In this document: positions 5,930 through 12,762 of the stretch, in pieces
Position numbering within the stretch: position 1 is the stretch's first letter
Layout of the letters: each line of letters begins with the position of its first letter
Source: an uncultured Acidiphilium sp.
GTDB lineage: Bacteria; Bacillota; Clostridia; Christensenellales; Borkfalkiaceae
DNA length: 15,022 nucleotides
Reading direction: 5' to 3'
Assembly: GCA_902495325.1 (NCBI GenBank)
Contig: CABUWK010000049.1
Span: 1 to 15,022 of the forward strand
Position numbers and translations under genes: made by a program
Notes under the pieces: generated by a model
Databases searched by the model: none
The model's input: the letters and a program-made list of their open reading frames with translations, nothing else
Told to the model about the DNA's origin: nothing

Positions 5930-7297
5930 ATGGTTCATCAGTACAAATTGAACGGGTATAATATCGTGATCGACGGATGTTCGGGTTCCGTACATTCCGT
6001 AGACGACGTCGCTTACGACGTGATCTCTCTTTTCCCCGAAAAGACGAAAGAGGAGATCGTGAAGGAAGTTTCGGCGGCGCATAAAGAGTGTCCGGAAGAG
6101 GAAGTCGCCGAATGTTACGACGAGATCGCGGAGCTGAAAGAGGAAGGGAAACTCTTCACCGAGGACGTTTTCCGTCCCCTGGCGGACAAGCTGAAGCAGA
6201 AAAGCGCGGGGATCGTGAAGGCGCTTTGCCTGCATGTGGCGCATACCTGCAATCTGAACTGTTCCTATTGTTTCGCGAGCCAGGGCAAATATCACGGCGA
6301 CAGAGCGATCATGAGCTACGAAGTCGGCAAACAGGCTCTCGATTTCCTGATCGCCCATTCGGGAACCCGCCGCAATCTCGAGGTGGATTTTTTCGGCGGA
6401 GAACCGCTGATGAATTTCGACGTGGTGAAACGCCTCGTCGCGTATGCCCGTTCGGTAGAAAAAGAGCACGGCAAAAATTTCCGCTTCACGCTGACGACGA
6501 ACGGCGTTCTTATCGACGACGACGTGATCGATTTCGCGAACAGGGAAATGAGCAACGTCGTTCTTTCCCTTGACGGCAGAAAGGAAGTGCACGACCGTTT
6601 CCGCGTGGATTATGCGGGCAACGGCAGTTACGACCGCATCGTGCCGAAATTTCAGAAACTCGTGAAGGCGCGCGGCGATAAAAATTACTACATGCGCGGC
6701 ACGTTCACCCATCATAATCCCGACTTTTTAAACGATATCAGGGCGATGCTCGATCTCGGTTTTACCGAACTGAGCATGGAACCCGTCGTCTGCAAGGCTG
6801 GGGATCCTTCCGCGCTGACGGAAGAGGATCTTCCGGTTGTCGAAAAACAGTACGAAGATCTCGCGAAACTGATGATAGAGCGGAGAAGAGAAGGGCGTCC
6901 GTTCACCTTCTATCATTATATGATCGATTTAAAGGGAGGACCTTGCGTTTACAAGCGCGTTTCCGGTTGCGGAAGCGGTACGGAATACATGGCGGTAACG
7001 CCGTGGGGAGATCTGTATCCCTGCCATCAGTTCGTCGGCGAGGAAAAGTTTAAACTCGGCGACGTGTGGAACGGGGTGACGAACATTCCCGCGCAGAATG
7101 AATTTGCATCCTGCAACGTGTATACCAGAAAAGATTGCGATAACTGCTGGGCAAAACTGTATTGCTCGGGCGGGTGCGCGGCAAACGCATACCATGCCAC
7201 GGGCTCGGTGAACGGCGTTTACAAATACGGTTGCGAACTCTTTAAAAAACGCATGGAGTGCGCGATCATGACGGAAATTTCCAAGGACGACGACTGA
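5930..7297 (+). CDS. scfB: Radical SAM thioether-forming SCIFF maturase
   Basis: The 455-residue protein is the maturase that installs thioether crosslinks in SCIFF. It opens with the family N-terminus MVHQYKLNGYNIVIDG, part of a peptide-recognition region of about 95 residues. The radical SAM core carries CNLNCSYC, with Cys107, Cys111 and Cys114 binding the SAM-coordinating [4Fe-4S] cluster, and DFFGGEPLMNF. The C-terminal SPASM domain supplies cysteines for two auxiliary clusters (Cys347, 365, 395, 403, 406, 412, 416 and two more near the end). AGGAGA at 5915-5920 sits 9 bases before the ATG at 5930, and this start gives the expected family N-terminus. An in-frame upstream start at 5834 would run through the attenuator hairpin. 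It is co-transcribed with scfA through partial readthrough. Confidence 0.96.
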   Translation: MVHQYKLNGYNIVIDGCSGSVHSVDDVAYDVISLFPEKTKEEIVKEVSAAHKECPEEEVAECYDEIAELKEEGKLFTEDVFRPLADKLKQKSAGIVKALCLHVAHTCNLNCSYCFASQGKYHGDRAIMSYEVGKQALDFLIAHSGTRRNLEVDFFGGEPLMNFDVVKRLVAYARSVEKEHGKNFRFTLTTNGVLIDDDVIDFANREMSNVVLSLDGRKEVHDRFRVDYAGNGSYDRIVPKFQKLVKARGDKNYYMRGTFTHHNPDFLNDIRAMLDLGFTELSMEPVVCKAGDPSALTEEDLPVVEKQYEDLAKLMIERRREGRPFTFYHYMIDLKGGPCVYKRVSGCGSGTEYMAVTPWGDLYPCHQFVGEEKFKLGDVWNGVTNIPAQNEFASCNVYTRKDCDNCWAKLYCSGGCAANAYHATGSVNGVYKYGCELFKKRMECAIMTEISKDDD

Positions 7298-7359
7298 TCC
7301 CTCCGGGGCGATTCCGTTTCGTTGCCGGGGATTTCCGGAACCGAAAGAAAGAGAATGTT

Positions 7360-7399
7360 TCCCCGAAGAGTTCTGCCAGATTTCTCTCCGGGGATTTTT
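7360..7399 (+). terminator. Intrinsic terminator after scfB
   Basis: TCCCCGAAGAG (7360-7370) pairs with CTCTCCGGGGA (7384-7394) with a single A/C mismatch, followed by five T residues. It ends the SCIFF transcription unit. The remaining 67 bases before the next gene contain a GGCGGGA/TCCCGCC hairpin (7418-7424 with 7441-7447) just upstream of the AGGAGAG ribosome binding site, and no clear promoter. Confidence 0.75.
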
Positions 7400-7466
7400 A
7401 AAAATAAGAAAAGAGGCGGCGGGATACCGGAAAGTCGTTTTCCCGCCCGGAAAATAAGGAGAGAAA

Positions 7467-8792
7467 ATGAATACGCCTATCTGCGATTTTATCGCGAAGA
7501 ACAGGAAAAAGGAACACCGTTTTTATATGCCCGGGCATAAGGGAAAGGGAATGGTCGAACGGGACGATATTACGGAGATCGACGGGGCGGACGTGCTCTA
7601 CCGCCCGGACGGGATCATTGCGGAAAGCGAGGCGAACGCCGCCGGGATTTTCGGTTCGGCGAAAACCGTTTATTCCTGCGAGGGCTCTTCGCTCGGGATC
7701 CGCGCCGTGATGTATCTTCTGAAAACGTATGCGCTTTCGGTCGGGAAAGATCCCGTGATCTTTGCCGCGAGAAACGTTCATTCCTCCTTTTTGTCTGCAT
7801 GCGGGCTGAACGATCTTTCCCCCGAATGGCTTTACGGCGAGGGCGGCAATGCGATTTCCGTGCACGTTACGCCGGAAGAGGTCGACCGTGCCCTTTCGGC
7901 AAAAAAGGCGGTAGCGGTTTACGTGACTTCCCCCGATTATCTCGGTTATCGGTGCGACGTCGAAGGGATCGCAGGCGTGTGTAAAAAACACGGCGCCCTT
8001 CTCGTTGCGGATAATGCCCACGGGTCCTATCTTCGTTTTACCGATCCGTGTTTGCATCCGCTTGCGCTCGGGGCGGATATCTGCATCGAATCGGCGCATA
8101 AAACGCTGCCTTGCCTTACGGGTACGGCATACGTTCACATGGCTTCGTCCGCGCCGGCGTTTTTCCGCGATAATCTGAATTTTGCCATGTATCTGTTTGC
8201 GTCCACAAGCCCGTCTTATCTGTTGCTTTCCTCTCTCGATCGTTTTAACGGAACGGCGGAAAGTTTTACGGAGGAAGTTCGCAGAACGGTAAAAAGGATC
8301 GAAGAAACGAAGGCGCGCCTTAAAGGGAAAGGGTTACCCTTATACGGGAACGAACCCTTGAAAATGACGATAGACTGTCTGAAATACGGATATAAGGGAA
8401 CGGAAGTCGCGGCATACTTAAGAAAAAGAAAAATCGAAACGGAATATGCCGACCGCGCGTTTATCGTGTTTTTATTCTCTCCCTGCAACGGGGAAGATTC
8501 GATCTCTCTTCTCGAAAATACTTTGCTTTCTCTTACCCGCAAAAAGGCGATCGACGAAATTCCGCCCGCACCCGTTCCGTGTGAACGGGTTACAACCGTG
8601 CGCGAGGCTCTCTATGCGCCGTGGGAAGAAATTCCCGTCAGGGAAGCGGAAGGCCGCGTTCTTTCCGGGCTTGTGCTGTCCTGCCCGCCCGCCGTTCCCG
8701 TCGCCGTATGCGGGGAAAGGCTTTCCCGCGGGGCGACGGACGCGCTTTCGTATTACGGTTATCGGACGGTAAAGGTCCTGATCGGGAGATAA
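7467..8792 (+). CDS. Orn/Lys/Arg decarboxylase family PLP enzyme
   Basis: The 441-residue protein belongs to the short, Gram-positive branch of the Orn/Lys/Arg decarboxylases (fold-type I, aminotransferase-like). The N-terminus has the family motif FYMPGHKGKG, followed by DGADVLYRPDG and YSCEGSSLGIRA. DNAHGSYLRF carries the cofactor-binding Asp, and SAHKTLPCLTGTAYVH holds Lys212, the likely Schiff-base lysine. The C-terminal part (about 300-441) is shorter and less conserved than in dedicated biodegradative decarboxylases. It may decarboxylate a basic amino acid for polyamine synthesis, but substrate cannot be read from sequence. AGGAGAG precedes the ATG. The gene stands alone between the scfB terminator and the hydrogenase operon promoter. 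It has no visible tie to SCIFF, though a lysine-linked role would fit the upstream lysine importer. Confidence 0.88.
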   Translation: MNTPICDFIAKNRKKEHRFYMPGHKGKGMVERDDITEIDGADVLYRPDGIIAESEANAAGIFGSAKTVYSCEGSSLGIRAVMYLLKTYALSVGKDPVIFAARNVHSSFLSACGLNDLSPEWLYGEGGNAISVHVTPEEVDRALSAKKAVAVYVTSPDYLGYRCDVEGIAGVCKKHGALLVADNAHGSYLRFTDPCLHPLALGADICIESAHKTLPCLTGTAYVHMASSAPAFFRDNLNFAMYLFASTSPSYLLLSSLDRFNGTAESFTEEVRRTVKRIEETKARLKGKGLPLYGNEPLKMTIDCLKYGYKGTEVAAYLRKRKIETEYADRAFIVFLFSPCNGEDSISLLENTLLSLTRKKAIDEIPPAPVPCERVTTVREALYAPWEEIPVREAEGRVLSGLVLSCPPAVPVAVCGERLSRGATDALSYYGYRTVKVLIGR

Positions 8793-8918
8793 AATGAAAA
8801 ACCGCGCTATAAGTCGATAAATCGGCTATTTTATGGTTTACGTCCGGAAAAGTACCGGTTGTGACGGAAATTTTCATCCCGAAAGGGTGAAAAAACGGTA
8901 AATTTTTCGGATAACGGC

Positions 8919-8947
8919 TTGAAAACTTTTTCCGGATATAGTACAAT
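8919..8947 (+). promoter_or_regulatory. Promoter of the hydrogenase-phosphatase operon
   Basis: TTGAAA (8919-8924) and TACAAT (8942-8947) are 17 bp apart, followed by an A/T-rich start region. The untranslated leader is about 100 bases. The gap 8793-9055 otherwise holds a GAAA-capped hairpin at 8871-8894 and an imperfect hairpin near 8812-8830. Neither has a T tract, and no clear regulator site was recognised. Confidence 0.7.
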
Positions 8948-9055
8948 ATATATAAATAAGAAATCGTTTCCGGTCGTCCGGCTGAAGGGGATTCCGTGCA
9001 TAGCGTGCGAAATTTTCTATGGGTTGCGGCAGGAAGCGAAAAGCAGGAGAAAAGC

Positions 9056-9301
9056 ATGATCAAAGTAACCGTGTGTATCGGAAGTTCCTGCCATATCAAA
9101 GGTTCGAGGCAGGTCGTGGAAGAACTGCAAAAACTCGTCGCGTACGAAAAGGTAGGAGACCGGGTGGAACTCGGCGGGACTTTTTGCATGGGGCACTGTA
9201 AAGACGGCGTCTGCGTGACGGTAAACGGCGAGTTATTTTCCGTAAGCCCGGAAACGACGGAAGAATTTTTCCGCAGAGAAGTGCTGGCGAGGGTAACGTG
9301 A
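9056..9301 (+). CDS. Thioredoxin-fold [2Fe-2S] ferredoxin-like protein 1
   Basis: This 81-residue protein has the pattern of the thioredoxin-like ferredoxins related to NuoE/HydC. CIGSSCHIKGS gives Cys7-x4-Cys12, and CMGHC gives Cys44-x3-Cys48. These four cysteines would hold one [2Fe-2S] cluster; a fifth, Cys53, is extra. AGGAGA at 9045-9050 supports the ATG at 9056; a possible upstream start at 8996 would add residues unlike the family. It is first in a four-gene operon, with one base between its stop codon and the next gene. It probably passes electrons to or from the hydrogenase-like protein encoded two genes on. It is a stand-alone domain, with no flavin or NAD-binding partner in the window. 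Confidence 0.87.
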   Translation: MIKVTVCIGSSCHIKGSRQVVEELQKLVAYEKVGDRVELGGTFCMGHCKDGVCVTVNGELFSVSPETTEEFFRREVLARVT

Positions 9302-9302
9302 T

Positions 9303-9569
9303 ATGGTAGTCGTGAGAGTGTGTGTCGGGAGTTCCTGTCATCTGAAAGGCGCGCCCGAGATTGTGGAAATGATGGAAAAACAGGTGGCGGAGAACCATCT
9401 GGAAAACGAGATCGCGCTGGTGGGAAATTTCTGCGCGGGAAAATGCAATCGCGTCGGCGTGACGATCACCGTCGGCGAGGAAGTTTATACGGGGATCACC
9501 GCGGATACGTTCCGCGAGTTCTGGAATGATAAGGTAATGACCGCGGTCGCCGCGGATAAGGGAGAATGA
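9303..9569 (+). CDS. Thioredoxin-fold [2Fe-2S] ferredoxin-like protein 2
   Basis: This 88-residue paralogue of the preceding protein has the same spacing: Cys7-x4-Cys12 in CVGSSCHLKGA and Cys44-x3-Cys48 in CAGKC. It thus appears to be a second one-cluster [2Fe-2S] carrier, and the pair probably arose by tandem duplication. Its start lies one base after the upstream stop codon. Its stop is within the region of the ribosome binding site for the hydrogenase-like gene, which implies coupled translation. The two carriers may differ in potential or partner, or act together as a heterodimer; the sequence does not tell. Confidence 0.87.
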   Translation: MVVVRVCVGSSCHLKGAPEIVEMMEKQVAENHLENEIALVGNFCAGKCNRVGVTITVGEEVYTGITADTFREFWNDKVMTAVAADKGE

Positions 9570-9574
9570 GAAGC

Positions 9575-11248
9575 ATGGCGGATTGCCTGACTTTAAAAAA
9601 ATCGAATTGCAAAAACTGTTACAAATGTATTCGCCACTGCCCGGTAAAATCCATTCGTTTTTCGGGCAATCAGGCGCATATTATCGGGAACGAGTGCATC
9701 CTTTGCGGGCAATGTTTCGTCGTTTGTCCGCAGAATGCAAAAGAGATCGCGAGCGAGACGGAAAAAGTAAAGGTTCTTCTTCAGTCAGGCAGTCCCGTCG
9801 TCGTCAGTCTCGCGCCGTCGTTTATCGCCAATTACGACGGGATCGGCATTCGTTCCGTGAGGAACGCGTTGAAAAAACTCGGTTTTTACGATGCGGAAGA
9901 AACGGCGATCGGCGCAACGATCGTCAAGCGGGAATACGAAAAAATGCTGGCGGCGGAAACGCGGGATATCGTGATCTCATCCTGTTGTCATTCCGTAAAC
10001 CTTCTGATCCAGAAATATTACCCGGACGTTCTGCCCTCTTTGGCGGAAGTGTATTCGCCCATGCAGGCGCATGCGCTCGATATCAAAAGAAGGATCCCGG
10101 GCGCGAAGGTCGTGTTTGTAGGTCCGTGCGTTGCCAAAAAGGACGAAGCCGCTTATTACGAGGGCATCGTGGACGCGGTTCTGACCTATGAAGAGATCGC
10201 GAAATGGTTCCGGGACGAAAAGGTGGAACTGGTTCCCGAAACGGATAAGACGGAAGAGAGCAGGGCGCGCTTTTTCCCGACGACGGGTGGTATTCTGAAA
10301 ACGATGGATCGTACGGCGGACTATACGTACCTCGCTATCGACGGAGTGGAAAACTGCATCGCCGCCTTAGAGGATATCAGAAGCGGGAAAATACATAAGT
10401 GTTTTATCGAAATGTCCGCATGCGTGGGGAGTTGCGTCGGTGGACCCGTCATGGAAAAATATCACCGTTCGCCGGTCCGTGATTACGTTTTCGTTTCGCG
10501 CTATGCGGGAGAAAAAGACTTTGCCGTAAAGCAGCCGGAGAGTGCGTCGCTGAAAAAAAACATGACGGCGATCGAGAAAAAACTTGCCGCGCCGAGCGAA
10601 AGCGAGATCGCGGATATTCTCCGCAAGATGGGAAAATTCAGGAAAGAGGACGAGCTGAACTGCGGGTCCTGCGGGTACGATACCTGCCGCGAAAAGGCGA
10701 TCGCGATCTATCAGGGCAAGGCGGAAATTTCCATGTGTCTGCCGTACCTGAAAGACAAGGCGGAAAGTTTTTCCGACTGCATCGTGAACAACACGCCGAA
10801 CGGACTGATCGTACTGAACGAAAAACTCGAAGTGCAGCAGATCAATTCCGCGGCGAGAAAGATCATGAACATCCGTGCCGCGAGCGACGTGCTCGGCGAA
10901 ACGGTGGATCGTATCCTCGATACCGCCGTGTTCCGCAAAGTGCTCGGCACGAAACGGAGCGTGCGCGACGAGAGGACTTATCTCGCCGAATATAAAAAAT
11001 ATATCGAGCAGACGGTGGTGTACGACGGAACGTATCACCTGCTTGTCTGTATTATGAGGGATATTACCGATGAGGAAACGGAGCGCGAGAAAAAGGAAAA
11101 TATTTCCCGCCAGACGGTAGAAGTTGCCGATAAAGTCGTGGATAAGCAGATGCGTATCGTTCAGGAGATCGCGTCTTTGCTCGGCGAAACGGCGGCGGAA
11201 ACGAAGATCGCGCTGACCAAACTCAAGGAGTCTATAACCGATGAATGA
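9575..11248 (+). CDS. Sensory-type [FeFe]-hydrogenase-like protein with FeS and PAS domains
   Basis: The 557-residue protein begins with two [4Fe-4S] motifs (Cys12/15/18/22 and Cys41/44/47/51). The hydrogenase domain (about 70-330) keeps all four H-cluster cysteine sites in modified motifs: SSCCHS (Cys137/138), GPCVAKK (Cys185) and SACVGSCVGG (Cys283, Cys287). A further FeS domain follows (Cys363, 366, 371, 388), then a PAS-like domain (about 395-500) and a C-terminal helical, probably coiled-coil, tail. This layout matches regulatory group C [FeFe] hydrogenases rather than catalytic ones, and the adjoining phosphatase points to the C3 type. It probably senses H2 or redox state and relays it through the PAS domain. 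GGGAG at 9560-9564 favours the ATG at 9575 over one at 9566. The last 8 bases overlap the phosphatase gene. No maturation genes (hydE, hydF, hydG) are in the window. Confidence 0.9.
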   Translation: MADCLTLKKSNCKNCYKCIRHCPVKSIRFSGNQAHIIGNECILCGQCFVVCPQNAKEIASETEKVKVLLQSGSPVVVSLAPSFIANYDGIGIRSVRNALKKLGFYDAEETAIGATIVKREYEKMLAAETRDIVISSCCHSVNLLIQKYYPDVLPSLAEVYSPMQAHALDIKRRIPGAKVVFVGPCVAKKDEAAYYEGIVDAVLTYEEIAKWFRDEKVELVPETDKTEESRARFFPTTGGILKTMDRTADYTYLAIDGVENCIAALEDIRSGKIHKCFIEMSACVGSCVGGPVMEKYHRSPVRDYVFVSRYAGEKDFAVKQPESASLKKNMTAIEKKLAAPSESEIADILRKMGKFRKEDELNCGSCGYDTCREKAIAIYQGKAEISMCLPYLKDKAESFSDCIVNNTPNGLIVLNEKLEVQQINSAARKIMNIRAASDVLGETVDRILDTAVFRKVLGTKRSVRDERTYLAEYKKYIEQTVVYDGTYHLLVCIMRDITDEETEREKKENISRQTVEVADKVVDKQMRIVQEIASLLGETAAETKIALTKLKESITDE

Positions 11249-12413
11249 TCTTTGCGTGGATATCGGCTTTAAAAGCATCAACCACTACGGAGAACAACTT
11301 TGCGGCGATCATGTGGACGTCGTGGAACAGGGAGAAAATTCTTCCGTCGTCGTGCTTGCGGACGGGCTCGGCAGCGGCGTGAAAGCGAGCATTTTATCTA
11401 CGCTTACTTCCAAAATCATCTCCACCATGATGGCGGAAGGACTTTCCGTCGGCGATTGCGTGGAAACAATTGCGGCGACCCTTCCTGTGTGCTCGGTGCG
11501 GGGGGTGGCGTATTCTACGTTCACCATCGTGCACGTGGTGGAAAACGAACATGCGGAGATGATCGAATTCGATAACCCGCAGGTCATCGTTTTAAGGGAA
11601 GGCGCGCCGTACCTTTACCACAGAACGGAGATGAACGTTTGCGGGAAGAAGGTCTATAAGTCGTTTATTCAGCTGAAAGACGGGGATATCTTCATTCTGA
11701 TGAGCGACGGCTGTCCGCATGCGGGGCTCGGGACGAAATACAATTTCGGCTGGAAGAGAGACGATATCATCTCGTTTATGCTTCCTTATGTTTACTGCGG
11801 CTACACGGCGAAAACCCTTTCCACCATTCTGGTGGACGAATGCAACGATCTGTACGGCAATAAGCCCGGCGACGATACGACGGCTTGCGTGATCAAAGTG
11901 AGAAGGCGCGAACCGGTCAATCTTCTGTTCGGACCGCCGTCCAACAAAGACGACGCCGACCGCATGATGGCTCTGTTTTTTTCCAAAGAAGGCAAACATA
12001 TCGTATGCGGCGGGACCACTTCTTCCATTGCGGCGAAATATCTCGGCAAAGAGCTGAAGCCAACCCTCGAATTTGTCCGCAGCGACGTTCCGCCCATTGC
12101 GGAGATCGAAGGGGTGGATCTCGTTACGGAAGGGGTCATTACGATGAACAAAGTCGTGGAATATGCGAGAGACGCGCTGAAAGAAAATTCTCTTTACGAA
12201 AAATGGAGTTTCGGCAAAGACGGTGCGTCCCTGATCTGCCGCATGCTTTTCGAAGAGGCTACGGACATCAATTTTTATGTGGGCAGGGCGATCAATCCCG
12301 CTCATCAGAACCCCGATCTCCCCATTAACTTCAACATTAAAATGAACCTGGTGGAAGAGCTTTCCGGGAGTTTAAAACAAATGGGAAAGCGGATCAAGGT
12401 GAGCTATTTCTGA
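11241..12413 (+). CDS. SpoIIE/PP2C-type serine phosphatase linked to the sensory hydrogenase
   Basis: The 390-residue protein starts with a PP2C/SpoIIE-like domain (about 1-225). Metal-binding acidic residues are visible at GDH (Asp23), ADGLGSG (Asp41), SDG (Asp156) and PGDDTT (Asp211/212). An additional domain of about 165 residues follows and contains GKHIVCGGTTSSIAAKYLG and LVTEGVITMNKVVEYA; it was not recognised. AAGGAG lies about 10 bases before the ATG, inside the hydrogenase gene, so translation is coupled. No transmembrane segment is seen, which suggests a cytoplasmic enzyme. The inferred role is the output of the hydrogenase sensor, dephosphorylating a serine/threonine-phosphorylated target such as an anti-sigma-factor antagonist. 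No such target is encoded here. Confidence 0.88.
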   Translation: MNDLCVDIGFKSINHYGEQLCGDHVDVVEQGENSSVVVLADGLGSGVKASILSTLTSKIISTMMAEGLSVGDCVETIAATLPVCSVRGVAYSTFTIVHVVENEHAEMIEFDNPQVIVLREGAPYLYHRTEMNVCGKKVYKSFIQLKDGDIFILMSDGCPHAGLGTKYNFGWKRDDIISFMLPYVYCGYTAKTLSTILVDECNDLYGNKPGDDTTACVIKVRRREPVNLLFGPPSNKDDADRMMALFFSKEGKHIVCGGTTSSIAAKYLGKELKPTLEFVRSDVPPIAEIEGVDLVTEGVITMNKVVEYARDALKENSLYEKWSFGKDGASLICRMLFEEATDINFYVGRAINPAHQNPDLPINFNIKMNLVEELSGSLKQMGKRIKVSYF

Positions 12414-12473
12414 TGAGATCCCGCTCCTTTTGAAAAAACAGGGGATTTCTTGCGAAAAGTATTTGCGAAACGG

Positions 12474-12502
12474 TTGACAACAGACTTTATTTATGGTACA
12501 AT
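12474..12502 (+). promoter_or_regulatory. Promoter of the tRNA-Cys gene
   Basis: TTGACA (12474-12479) and TACAAT (12497-12502) are separated by 17 bp. The tRNA begins 48 bases after the -10 box. Confidence 0.85.
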
Positions 12503-12510
12503 AAAACAGC

Positions 12511-12546
12511 TTTGATGGTTTGCGAACGTTTTCGCGGGCAATCAAA
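12511..12546 (+). other. Hairpin in the pre-tRNA-Cys leader
   Basis: TTTGAT (12511-12516) pairs with ATCAAA (12541-12546). After one mismatch GTTTGCG (12518-12524) pairs with CGCGGGC (12533-12539), including three G-U pairs, over an 8-base loop. The hairpin ends three bases before the mature tRNA 5' end, so it would lie in the leader removed by RNase P. A processing role is possible but not shown. Confidence 0.5.
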
Positions 12547-12549
12547 TGC

Positions 12550-12624
12550 GGCGCTATAGCCAAGTGGTAAGGCAAGGGTCTGCAAAACCCTTATGCCCCG
12601 GTTCAAATCCGGGTGGCGCCTCCA
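12550..12624 (+). tRNA. tRNA-Cys (GCA)
   Basis: A complete cloverleaf can be drawn. The acceptor stem is GGCGCTA with TGGCGCC, and the D stem GCC with GGC. The anticodon stem AGGGT/ACCCT carries loop CTGCAAA with anticodon GCA at 12582-12584. The T arm is CCCGG TTCAAAT CCGGG. The discriminator is T, and CCA is encoded at 12622-12624. It has its own promoter and terminator and is a single-gene unit. Confidence 0.97.
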
Positions 12625-12651
12625 TAGTCCCGTTTTCATGCGGGGTGAAGT

Positions 12652-12684
12652 CCGGAAGCCGTAACAACGGTTTCCGGTTTTTTT
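12652..12684 (+). terminator. Intrinsic terminator after tRNA-Cys
   Basis: CCGGAAGCCGT (12652-12662) pairs with ACGGTTTCCGG (12667-12677), including one G-U pair, over a 4-base loop. Seven T residues follow (12678-12684). The stem is nearly perfect and about 28 bases after the tRNA end. Confidence 0.93.
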
Positions 12685-12762
12685 ATGTTTGATTTCAGCC
12701 GCCCGTGGGCGGACGGGACGCCTGTTTCCGGGGAAAAGGGAACAAGCCGGAGGAAACGGAAA

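Noticed and set aside
8871..8894. GAAA-capped hairpin as a terminator for the decarboxylase-like gene
   Set aside because: The stem is A/T-rich with a bulge, and no T run follows it on either strand. It was left as an unassigned structure.
9566..9574. ATGA-overlap start for the hydrogenase-like gene
   Set aside because: GGGAG at 9560-9564 is only one base from this ATG but 10 bases from the ATG at 9575, which also starts the family-like MADCLTL. The overlap start remains possible but is less likely.
4114..12624. A shared cysteine-sulfur theme joining the PLP lyase, Cys-rich SCIFF and tRNA-Cys
   Set aside because: The genes have separate promoters and terminators, and the lyase's substrate is unknown. 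Proximity alone does not support a functional unit.
12685..12762. Upstream start for WYL protein 1
   Set aside because: The ATG at 12685 abuts the T tract of the tRNA terminator and has no ribosome binding site. The ATG at 12763 has GGAGG 9 bases upstream.
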